Shown piece after piece: positions 1 through 5,485 of a DNA stretch of 5,897 nucleotides (the first letter of the stretch is position 1; every line of letters begins with the position of its first letter). The DNA is from Oscillospiraceae bacterium. GTDB taxonomy: Bacteria; Bacillota_A; Clostridia; Oscillospirales; WRJC01. Location of the stretch: contig WRJC01000093.1 of NCBI GenBank assembly GCA_009782405.1, positions 1 to 5,897 on the forward strand, written 5' to 3'. The notes under the pieces are model-generated. The model searched no databases, was not told where the DNA came from, and was given only the letters and a program-made list of their open reading frames with translations. The position numbers and the translations under genes were made by a program.

Positions 1-16
1 TTTCCTAAAATTAATT

Positions 17-964
17 TTACATCGGCTTCAGATTATTTATCGCCAGATTTGCGTTTCGTCCCGCAATGGATATAAAGCCATCGTCTAAACCAAATCCGCT
101 CAGTTTTTGTTTCAGTTCCGGCGGCATTGTCAGAGAATCTGACGAAATTAAGGCTTGCGTTTCGGTTTCGTCCAATTCCAACGCATATACGATCTTTTTG
201 GGCAGCGATACATTGACGGGACAAATTTCCTGACAGCGCAGGCAGCTTATCATTGTATGGTGCGCGTTTTGCGGTATCCATTCCGGCATTGCCCCATCAA
301 CTTCGTTATACATCGACAAACAGCGGGCGGCGTCAATTACAGTGCTTTGACCGATGGCTCCGGTCGGGCAGTTTTCTTTGCATAACCCGCACGCTTCACA
401 TTCATCTAAAAATTTTAGCGGCTGCGAATTATCTTCGCAGGGTATATCCGTATAAAAAGCTCTGAGATTGAAATAACTGCCTAATTTTTCGATATAGCAA
501 ATATTATTTTTTCCATAGCGACCAAGCCCGCTTAACACAGTCAGCAGTTTTTGCGATATTCCTCTTGTATGGGCGGTCTTATGGTCTTTGGTTATCGATT
601 CCACTATGTCGTCAAACCTCTTTTGTTCGGTTGGCTCATTAAACGGCGGAGGGATTGGAATGGCAATTTGTTCCCCTTTTATGCTCAAAACGAATTGCGC
701 GTAGTGACCGGGGTGAGCGATTATTAAAAACGACAACGGCTCAAACGGTATATTTGGCGGCTGATTATTTTGGAAATGCTTTACGGCATTTTGAGCATAT
801 GCAATGTCCTTGCTTTTTTCAAAAAGGTCGTCATACGATTTGTTTATTTGCGCGATGGCGTGATACGGCAAAAACGCCGCGCGAAATCCGGCGGATTCGA
901 GATTTTTTATTATCTCAATGCTTGTTATGCAGCTTTGACTGATATTTTTTTCACTATTTTTCAT
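17..964 (-). CDS. QueG-like double [4Fe-4S] cluster protein
   Basis: A 315-residue iron-sulfur protein related to the C-terminal half of epoxyqueuosine reductase (QueG). Visible cysteines are C189-x2-C192-x2-C195-x3-C199-P, C215, and C241-x2-C244-x3-C248-P. This spacing matches the two [4Fe-4S] clusters of QueG, where the last cysteine of each run is swapped between clusters. The segment GLGRYGKNN (146-154) followed by LGSYFNLRAFYTDI corresponds to the QueG stretch G-x-G-x2-GKN...LGS. The QueG segment usually read as RGRDYH is not seen and the N-terminal half (about 1-110) diverges, so queuosine synthesis should not be assumed; an electron-transfer or corrinoid-linked reductase is equally possible. 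No signal peptide or membrane segment is visible, so it is probably cytosolic. The start overlaps the kinase stop by ATGA (961-964). AAGGA lies at 977-981, 12 nt upstream, so initiation is probably coupled. It is the last gene of the operon within the window. Confidence 0.8.
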   Translation of the reverse strand: MKNSEKNISQSCITSIEIIKNLESAGFRAAFLPYHAIAQINKSYDDLFEKSKDIAYAQNAVKHFQNNQPPNIPFEPLSFLIIAHPGHYAQFVLSIKGEQIAIPIPPPFNEPTEQKRFDDIVESITKDHKTAHTRGISQKLLTVLSGLGRYGKNNICYIEKLGSYFNLRAFYTDIPCEDNSQPLKFLDECEACGLCKENCPTGAIGQSTVIDAARCLSMYNEVDGAMPEWIPQNAHHTMISCLRCQEICPVNVSLPKKIVYALELDETETQALISSDSLTMPPELKQKLSGFGLDDGFISIAGRNANLAINNLKPM

Positions 965-1557
965 TTTGGCTGTAATTCCTTCTTTTCGATGAATTTTATG
1001 ATTTCATCCACAATTTCTTCCGGCGTTCTCGTGCCGTCCACGACGAGGTCGGAAACCGGCTTGTGCATTTCGGGCATCTTCGCGTATGTCGGGCGGGATC
1101 GCGCCAAATACCAGCGGAGTTCTCCGTCAAGCCCCGCAAGGCTCAATTCCTCTATATCAGCCAGCCCAAAATCGCTTTCTTGAGACCGGCTTGTGTAGTC
1201 GCGGATGATGCGCCGCGCCAGAGCCACGTCGAGGGGCGTGTCGATGAAAACGGTCATGTTTATGTATTTTCCAACGCAGTCATTCAAATAACCGAACGGG
1301 TAATCGAGAATGATATATTCATAAGGCTCGCTTAGCAGCCGCTCGATATCGGCGGCGACCGGCTTTGTGTTCCAATCATTGCAATCGAAGCCGTCTGCCG
1401 CCCATTCGTTGATGTCGCGGGTGAGATCGACTTCATCGCCGTAGTCGTCGAAGTAAATCACGGCGGAATTGGCAAGCCGCTCTTTCAAAGCGGCCACGAT
1501 TGTGGTTTTCCCGCCGCCCGACTGGGCGGCGACGCTGATTACAAATGGCTTTTTCAT
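961..1557 (-). CDS. uridine-kinase-like P-loop NTPase
   Basis: A 198-residue cytosolic protein of the uridine kinase/phosphoribulokinase-like P-loop kinase group. The Walker A loop is AQSGGGKTT (11-19), with K17 and T18; alanine at position 11 replaces the first glycine of GxxxxGKT. A hydrophobic strand ending in D85 (YIILDYPFGY, 81-90) fits the Walker B/substrate-binding position, and ALARRIIRD (112-120) looks like the arginine-rich lid. The C-terminus DGTRTPEEIVDEI is typical of small kinases of this fold. The phosphate acceptor is unknown; nucleoside or another small molecule is possible. The start at 1557 is supported by GGAGG (1565-1569) 7 nt upstream. Its stop overlaps the next start by ATGA. 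A fossil reading frame upstream also ends at this ATG (ATGA, 1554-1557), suggesting the kinase once followed a different gene. Confidence 0.8.
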   Translation of the reverse strand: MKKPFVISVAAQSGGGKTTIVAALKERLANSAVIYFDDYGDEVDLTRDINEWAADGFDCNDWNTKPVAADIERLLSEPYEYIILDYPFGYLNDCVGKYINMTVFIDTPLDVALARRIIRDYTSRSQESDFGLADIEELSLAGLDGELRWYLARSRPTYAKMPEMHKPVSDLVVDGTRTPEEIVDEIIKFIEKKELQPK

Positions 1558-1589
1558 ATGCGTTCCTCCGTTTCCCGCTTAATCCTTTC
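1554..1589 (-). repeat. gene-tail/RBS module, copy 1
   Basis: Matches 2973-3008 at 30 of 36 ungapped positions. Each copy begins at an ATGA stop/start overlap and contains the ribosome binding site of the gene downstream (kinase here, the 2155-2976 gene for the other copy). It encodes IKRETEERI here against IKLETEKRA in copy 2. Confidence 0.55.
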
Positions 1590-1616
1590 CAAAAATTCAT
1601 AAACAAAAAATTCGCT
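1554..1616 (-). pseudogene. fossil gene 3' end ahead of the kinase
   Basis: In the 71-bp gap between GNAT stop and kinase start, one minus-strand frame reads SEFFVYEFLERIKRETEERI then TGA, the TGA overlapping the kinase ATG as ATGA. Its first part matches the C-terminus of the 2155-2976 gene (WSEKVYEFVERIKKSYE), and its last part matches the C-terminus of the 2973-3890 gene (IKLETEKRA). At the DNA level, 1579-1601 matches 2171-2193 at 22 of 23 bases, and 1554-1589 matches 2973-3008 at 30 of 36. It looks like the retained tail of a gene that formerly preceded the kinase. It has no start of its own. The retention probably reflects the kinase ribosome binding site (GGAGG) that lies within it. 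Confidence 0.6.
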
Positions 1617-1623
1617 GAAAAAT

Positions 1624-1730
1624 AATAATTATTTGGCAAGCGATGATTTGTTTTGAGCGAGTGCGGTATCAAGCAGAGTATAGATATAAAATGCTACATG
1701 AAATTTTCCCATAACTTTTGTTTCAATAAA
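1624..1730 (-). repeat. direct repeat copy A (GNAT 3' end)
   Basis: Source-like copy of the 107-bp repeat whose second copy is at 5297-5403 (101/107 identical). It covers the end of motif B onward in the acetyltransferase gene plus 5 bp beyond the stop. The two copies could support recombination that deletes the intervening 3.7 kb, including the toxin-antitoxin genes, both phosphotransferase sequences and most of the GNAT gene. Confidence 0.85.
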
Positions 1731-2162
1731 AACAAAACCATGACGCTCGTAAAACGCTCGCGTTTTAGGGCGCAAAGCATCGGTTTCTAAACGAATCGTT
1801 TTTACTCCACGTTCCGTTCCATACCCTTTGAAAAAGCCCATTAGCGCGTCTGCGACGCCTGATTTCCGTGCGGCTTTTGTTACAGCCAGTTTATGAATGA
1901 AAACAGATTCGCCTTTTTTTACATTAGGCCAAAAGAAAGGGTCGTAATCAATCAATGCCATACACCCGGAGGGTATGCCATTCGCATAGGCGATATGAAA
2001 ATCGCCAATTTGATAATTTTTAGAGAGTTTTTCCCATTTGACCTCTTCTACGCTCCATAATGGCTGGCTTATTTCGCTTACCCAATTTGCTGTGTCGAGT
2101 AAAATACTTTCAAGAATTGGAATATCTTCTATGACGGCTTGTTTTATTGTTATTTCATTCAT
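1629..2162 (-). CDS. GNAT-family N-acetyltransferase
   Basis: A 177-residue acetyl-CoA-dependent acetyltransferase. The GNAT core is clear: motif A spans about 87-110 (VFIHKLAVTKAARKSGVADA), with R99-x2-G102-x-A104 as the pyrophosphate-binding loop, and motif B is ALRPKTRAFYERHGFVFIE (129-147), the usual F-Y-x2-x-GF signature. The acceptor is unknown; small amines, antibiotics or protein N-termini are all possible. I chose the ATG at 2162 rather than two in-frame ATGs upstream, because the conserved GNAT N-terminus (ITIKQAVIEDIPILESI) begins here and GGAAAGGA (2175-2182) lies 12 nt upstream. The start lies inside the end of the preceding gene (8-bp overlap, 2155-2162). The last ~13 residues (DTALAQNKSSLAK) are beyond the core. 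The 3' end is duplicated at 5297-5403. The following 71-bp gap breaks the otherwise overlapping operon, suggesting this gene was inserted. Confidence 0.85.
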   Translation of the reverse strand: MNEITIKQAVIEDIPILESILLDTANWVSEISQPLWSVEEVKWEKLSKNYQIGDFHIAYANGIPSGCMALIDYDPFFWPNVKKGESVFIHKLAVTKAARKSGVADALMGFFKGYGTERGVKTIRLETDALRPKTRAFYERHGFVFIETKVMGKFHVAFYIYTLLDTALAQNKSSLAK

Positions 2163-2976
2163 AACTTTTTTTAATCCTTTCCACAAATTCATATACTTTT
2201 TCCGACCAATCCCATATACCAAGACCGTCCTGCGGGAGATAGTAGATTTTATCGGCTATTTTATGCCAAATGAGTTTTTCAAACTCATTTTTATGCTGCT
2301 CCGGCACAATACAGGCATACAGATAATCGGACAATATAAGCTCGTTTTTTACTTTTGCAGGATGGTTTCCGTCAAACACATATTGGGGATGCCGTATAAT
2401 ATCGCTGTACCGAAAATAAAACCGAACGCCGGGTGCGAAGTCTCTTCCTACATCATCTTCATTCGGCAGCCTGTCAAGCAGCCGTTCCATGACAAGGCGG
2501 TCACCGGCTTGGCAGTTTCCCCAAGCGAACATGATATAATCGAAATAGTCAGCCGGATCGCCGGCGGCGTTGCGTTTATCCGGGACAAGCTCATCGGCGG
2601 TTTTGCCGAATGCCAAAACTGCCGACAGCAGCTTTCCGCTTGATAATATCTTCCTGGCGTTTTCAAGGCTCGCCGTGTGGCACACAAACTCCGTCAGGCA
2701 GCCGTGCTGCCTGCAAGCGGTGCATTCGGTGATTTTCGCTGGCGGCAACGCACTTTCGACTGTTTCGGGGTGGGCGATTGTGGTGTTGACAATTGCCAAT
2801 ACATCGGCATTTTCGCAAATTATCTCGGTATCCCTGCCGTGACACTTTTCGTAATCCATAAACGCGATCAACTTCTTCAATTCCCACGGCGAAATGCGTG
2901 GGTAGTCCGATAAAACGAAGCAATAAACCCCGTTCCATATATACGGAAATTCGTGTTGGGCAATATTGATTTTCAT
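2155..2976 (-). CDS. uncharacterised protein, possible ART-like fold
   Basis: A 273-residue protein that I do not recognise with confidence. The N-terminal ~75 residues (HEFPYIWNGVYCFVLSDYPR...) are of unknown type. A cysteine set C85-x2-C88-x4-C93-x5-C99-H100 could bind zinc. From 95 onward the order of elements recalls DarT/DUF4433-type ADP-ribosyltransferases: VCHTASLENARKILSSGKLL (98-117) like the first strand H-T plus helix and 'GxL' turn; DYFDYIMFAW (143-152) as the aromatic strand; and KVKNELILSDYL (208-219) like the strand carrying the catalytic glutamate, here E211. This is pattern matching by eye and remains a hypothesis. No signal peptide or membrane segment is seen. The start overlaps the APH stop by ATGA, with GGAG (2985-2988) 8 nt upstream. 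The end overlaps the GNAT start by 8 bp. This implies translational coupling with both neighbours. Confidence 0.6.
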   Translation of the reverse strand: MKINIAQHEFPYIWNGVYCFVLSDYPRISPWELKKLIAFMDYEKCHGRDTEIICENADVLAIVNTTIAHPETVESALPPAKITECTACRQHGCLTEFVCHTASLENARKILSSGKLLSAVLAFGKTADELVPDKRNAAGDPADYFDYIMFAWGNCQAGDRLVMERLLDRLPNEDDVGRDFAPGVRFYFRYSDIIRHPQYVFDGNHPAKVKNELILSDYLYACIVPEQHKNEFEKLIWHKIADKIYYLPQDGLGIWDWSEKVYEFVERIKKSYE

Positions 2977-3008
2977 GCGCGTTTCTCCGTTTCCAGCTTA
3001 ATCAATTC
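2973..3008 (-). repeat. gene-tail/RBS module, copy 2
   Basis: Partner of 1554-1589. It forms the last codons of the APH-type phosphotransferase gene and the ribosome binding site (GGAG, 2985-2988) of the next gene. Confidence 0.55.
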
Positions 3009-3890
3009 ACATAACCGCTCCCGCAAATTGTCCAAACTTAAAATTTCGTTCGGCTTTCCGAAATAGTCGCCAATAATAGCGCCGCCGAAATCATGGATCA
3101 GCAATCCGTTAAAAAACATTTCAATAAAACCATCAGCTGTATAATCACTGAAATAGCCTCTCAGTAAAAACGGGTCAAATTCAAACGCATATGCCGCAAG
3201 CGCGTGTTCGTATATAACCGGAGCAAGTACAGCGTCGGCAAAGTCTATTATGAATAACTCGCCCTCCGGCGAAAGCAGGATATTGTCTAAACACAAATCA
3301 CCGTGGACGAATACGTTTTGCCCGAAGTCATGTGTTTTTATGTATTCAAGCCGCTCTGTTTTGAAGCGTTCGGGGTAATTGTCCCAACGTCTGTATCTGC
3401 CTTTGTCGTTGATTATGTCAATGCCGTTGAAAGGTTCGCAGGGTGTATTCATTTTATCGCAGATTTTCCGGAGTTTTTGCCCGATTAATATCTTTTCTTC
3501 GTCGCTCATTGTTTTTACGGCTTTTTCTAACTCCACGCCGTTTATGTATTCGGTTATCATATAACCGAAACGGTATTTATCCGGGGCAAATCCGTCTGCG
3601 ATAAGTTTTGGGGCGGATACGCCGATTTCATTTGCGCGGCGCGTGGAAAACAATTCCGTTTGCAAATCAAGGGTTTGGTCAATGCCGCTTTCAGCCGGAG
3701 CGAATATCTTAACCACATAATCACCGACCTTAAACACGGCGTTTGTGCCGGGCGTGAGGTTTTCTATTTTCGCAACCGGCAGATTTTCTTTTCGCAGGAT
3801 ATGCTCGACCAACGGCGCAAAGGCAGGGATTGATTGAAAAATCTCGCCCCATTCCTGCCAGTTGTTTATATTTGCGGTAAACAGGTTCAT
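2973..3890 (-). CDS. APH-family phosphotransferase
   Basis: A 305-residue protein with the aminoglycoside/choline-kinase-like fold. N-lobe: a nucleotide-binding strand NAVFKVGDYVVKIF (50-63), with K61 as the likely ATP-contacting lysine. Hinge: YMITEYINGVELEKA (110-124). Catalytic loop: VFVHGDLCLDNILL (193-206), with D198 as catalytic base and N203 as a metal ligand. Metal-binding loop: FIIDFADA (213-220), with D216 in place of the DFG aspartate. Length is normal for the family. The substrate cannot be told; aminoglycosides, macrolides, amino alcohols and sugars are all known acceptors of this fold, so a resistance role is not established. The start at 3890 is supported by AAAGGA (3898-3903) 7 nt upstream, which directly abuts the stop of a transposase remnant. 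It is the first intact gene of the operon; no promoter is obvious in the remnant upstream, so read-through is possible. A decayed relative lies at 4107-4500. Confidence 0.85.
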   Translation of the reverse strand: MNLFTANINNWQEWGEIFQSIPAFAPLVEHILRKENLPVAKIENLTPGTNAVFKVGDYVVKIFAPAESGIDQTLDLQTELFSTRRANEIGVSAPKLIADGFAPDKYRFGYMITEYINGVELEKAVKTMSDEEKILIGQKLRKICDKMNTPCEPFNGIDIINDKGRYRRWDNYPERFKTERLEYIKTHDFGQNVFVHGDLCLDNILLSPEGELFIIDFADAVLAPVIYEHALAAYAFEFDPFLLRGYFSDYTADGFIEMFFNGLLIHDFGGAIIGDYFGKPNEILSLDNLRERLCELIKLETEKRA

Positions 3891-3902
3891 AGGTTGATCC
3901 TT

Positions 3903-4106
3903 TCAGCAAGCCATCGTGAATCGACGAAACGCCGACTTGATCGCTTTCTTGTTGTCTTTCCGGAAATTCGCTATCGTTTTGTGGTCCGGCTTCAACTCCC
4001 CTATCAGCCACATTACCTCTATGTTTCGACTGCACTCCCGTTCTATCTTTCGGCTTGACCGTATCCCGTTGTAGTAACTGTACGCATACAGCTTCATCAA
4101 GTCCAT
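3903..4106 (-). pseudogene. IS1182-type transposase, N-terminal fragment
   Basis: This frame encodes 67 residues including LMKLYAYSYYNGIRSSRKIE and RNIEVMWLIGELKPDHKTIA followed by NFRKDNKKAIK. This is the conserved N-terminal region of IS1182-family transposases (DUF772/InsH-like domain), where R-S-S-R-x-[IL]-E-x-E-C and P-D-[HF]-x-T-I-x-x-F-R are hallmarks. A full transposase is about 450-550 residues, so the catalytic DDE part is absent. The remnant ends at TGA (3903-3905), with the ribosome binding site of the phosphotransferase starting in the same bases. At its 5' side it continues without a stop into a phosphotransferase-like sequence (4107-4169), so the ATG at 4104-4106 is probably not a native start. 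No terminal inverted repeats were found. It is nonfunctional. Confidence 0.8.
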
Positions 4107-4500
4107 AACAGAATAATCGCCGGAAGCGTCATCAAAATCAATTAAGACATATTCACCATTTTTTATTTTTTATTAGCTTCTTCGCCTGCAATAAATTCAA
4201 ACAATATACCTATACAACGACCATCGGGAGTATCTATTTCAATATTCATGCTGCCAATGTTTGTCTGTATGATTTTGGCGGCAGGAAATTGTAGTTCTTT
4301 AAATATTCAAGAATTTCGATTGTTTGTAAAGCATTATCAGCATAAAAACTACGGTAAATTTTCAATACATATTTATTTTCCAAAAAGTAAACACGTCCTA
4401 CACCATCTCGATGGAGTTGTATATTTTCGGCATTTACTTGGTATGATTCATTAACGATACGAATTAGATTATCATAATCTGTATATGAATTAATGAACAT
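4107..4500 (-). pseudogene. decayed APH-type phosphotransferase
   Basis: Translation starts well, with AGGAG in front of the ATG at 4500, and gives an N-lobe with VGRVYFLENKYVLKIYRSFY, where VLKIY carries the ATP-binding lysine. After LKNYN (near 4290) the original frame runs into a stop at 4246-4248. Shifting frame as if one T were lost from a T run continues the domain: FPAAKIIQTNIGS, then IDTPDGRCIGILFEFIAGEE as the hinge, to a stop at 4163. A third frame from 4169 supplies NGEYVLIDFDDASGDYS, the IDFDD metal loop of the same fold. The catalytic loop (HGDxxxxN) and roughly 100 residues between are missing. The break is at an A-rich repeat (ATAAAAA twice). The last frame then runs into transposase sequence. 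This is a dead gene with at least two lesions plus truncation. It is a distant relative of the intact phosphotransferase at 2973-3890, not a recent copy. Confidence 0.75.
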
Positions 4501-4552
4501 TTTTTCTCCTGTCCAAAATATAAATTTTTCTATGCGAATGTGTTATATAGCG

Positions 4553-4915
4553 CTACAATGGCAAAAGACGTACCCTTGCTTTTTCTAAATCTATTGATAA
4601 AATCGCGCCTTTTTTCAAATCGTCCGTATTTTTCAATAGAGCGGTCGAAATTAAATCAGCGGCTTTTTCTGATTGAAGAATCGATGCTCGTATCTGTGCC
4701 ACGCTAGGCTTCGATTCATGCGTAACCGATAATATTGCGCTGAAATCCAAATCAAAAGTCAGTACAATACAATCATTATTTCGCGCGTACTCCATAATTT
4801 CTGTGTCTGTGGAATTCGGACTTCCAACGTCAGACCAGCGAAAACAGTCAACGCCTCTTTTTTTCAAAAGAGAAGTATACGTTAACGGAATATTCATATC
4901 AAGCAAAATTCTCAC
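4553..4915 (-). CDS. DUF5615 PIN-like toxin
   Basis: A 120-residue small PIN-fold protein of the DUF5615 family, a putative endoribonuclease toxin of a toxin-antitoxin pair. It opens with the family signature RILLDMNIP (2-10), with D6 as the first acidic metal ligand. Further acidic positions are TDTEIMEYAR (36-45, with D37 and E39) and LTFDLDFS (52-59, with D55 and D57), a constellation matching PIN nucleases. SKPSVAQIR (68-76) is also typical. I chose the GTG start at 4915: it makes VRILLD the N-terminus as in relatives, it overlaps the antitoxin stop as GTGA (4912-4915), and AGAGGTGA (4926-4933) lies 10 nt upstream. An ATG 13 codons earlier at 4954 would sit deep in the antitoxin gene and add non-conserved residues. 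Toxicity and RNase activity are inferred from the family. Confidence 0.85.
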   Translation of the reverse strand: MRILLDMNIPLTYTSLLKKRGVDCFRWSDVGSPNSTDTEIMEYARNNDCIVLTFDLDFSAILSVTHESKPSVAQIRASILQSEKAADLISTALLKNTDDLKKGAILSIDLEKARVRLLPL

Positions 4916-5142
4916 GCCTGTAAAATCACCTCTTCTTTTATGCCTACAGCCCAAGCGGCATATTGCAAGGCTTCTGTTACGTCGTCTTTTTTCAAATAAG
5001 GATACTCTGCGAGCAATTCATCAATATTTATACCCTCGCTGATTTGCATGAGAATCATACCGACAGTTACACGCGTTCCTTTAATACAGGGCTTACCCCC
5101 CATTATATTAATATCATGATTTATTCTTGTAAAACGCTCCAT
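4912..5142 (-). CDS. DUF433 antitoxin
   Basis: A 76-residue DUF433 protein, a winged-helix type domain that commonly pairs with DUF5615 PIN-like toxins. The hallmark GGKPCIKGTRVTVGMILMQI (15-34) is followed by the acidic/hydrophobic helix ELLAEYPYLKKDDVTEALQY. The protein is full length for the family. As the first gene of a two-gene unit it probably neutralises the downstream PIN protein and represses the operon; both roles are inferred from the family. The ATG at 5142 has AAGGA (5148-5152) 5 nt upstream. The stop overlaps the toxin GTG, so translation of the toxin is probably coupled and limited by the antitoxin. Confidence 0.87.
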   Translation of the reverse strand: MERFTRINHDINIMGGKPCIKGTRVTVGMILMQISEGINIDELLAEYPYLKKDDVTEALQYAAWAVGIKEEVILQA

Positions 5143-5178
5143 AAATTTCCTTCCCTTTCGTTATTGTTTACCGTATCT

Positions 5179-5184
5179 AATATA
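5179..5184 (-). promoter_or_regulatory. possible -10 of toxin-antitoxin operon
   Basis: TATATT read on the minus strand, 37 nt before the antitoxin ATG, is 5/6 to the sigma-70 -10 consensus. No good -35 element lies 16-18 nt upstream, so this is weak. No clear palindromic operator is visible around it. Confidence 0.2.
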
Positions 5185-5296
5185 AATAGGATGTGTAAAA
5201 ACTAAAGTCGATTATGCAACGGGCAAAATATAAGGATTACAATGTAAACCAAAAATATTTTAATAAAAATGGCATAAATGCAATACGCAACATCGA

Positions 5297-5403
5297 AATA
5301 ATTATTTGGCAAGCGATGATTTGTTTTGAGCGAGTACGGTATCAGGCAGAGTATAGACATAAAATGCTACATGGAATTTTCCCATAACTTTTATTTCAGT
5401 AAA
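5297..5403 (-). pseudogene. displaced copy of GNAT gene 3' end
   Basis: This 107-bp segment matches 1624-1730, the last 34 codons and stop of the acetyltransferase gene, at 101 of 107 bases without gaps and in the same orientation. All six differences are transitions, and five change the amino acid in the reading frame (for example IYTLLDTA becomes VYTLPDTV). Such a pattern suggests loss of coding constraint. The frame has no start and the upstream GNAT domain is absent. It is probably left by duplication or by recombination with another copy of the same gene cassette. It lies directly upstream of the toxin-antitoxin operon, with about 150 bp between. Confidence 0.85.
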
Positions 5404-5456
5404 TACTCTATTACATGCTCAAAAGATTTGAAAATTTGATTAGGCTGTGGGTTCAT
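5391..5456 (-). other. micro-ORF, truncated gene start?
   Basis: A 21-codon frame beginning MNPQPNQIFKSFEHVIEY runs into TAA just inside the displaced GNAT tail. Its ATG overlaps the stop of a short frame ending IMGKEL as ATGA, the same junction style used in the operon. This may be the start of a gene that was fused out of frame to the GNAT tail by a deletion. A chance frame cannot be excluded, and no family is recognised. Confidence 0.25.
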
Positions 5457-5485
5457 AATTCTTTTCCCATAATATTACCTCTGTT

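Noticed and set aside
770..1183. 137-codon plus-strand open frame
   Set aside because: It is antisense to the clear Fe-S protein and P-loop kinase genes, and its translation has no family features.
2163..2222. Upstream ATG extension of the acetyltransferase
   Set aside because: The added 20 residues are the preceding gene's C-terminus read in another frame. The conserved GNAT N-terminus starts at 2162.
2038..2643. 201-codon plus-strand open frame
   Set aside because: It lies antisense to the GNAT gene and the 2155-2976 gene, both of which have coherent protein features and start signals. It has no domain of its own.
4916..4954. Upstream ATG extension of the PIN-like toxin
   Set aside because: It adds 13 non-conserved residues within the antitoxin gene. 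The GTG at 4915 has a better ribosome binding site and fits the family N-terminus.
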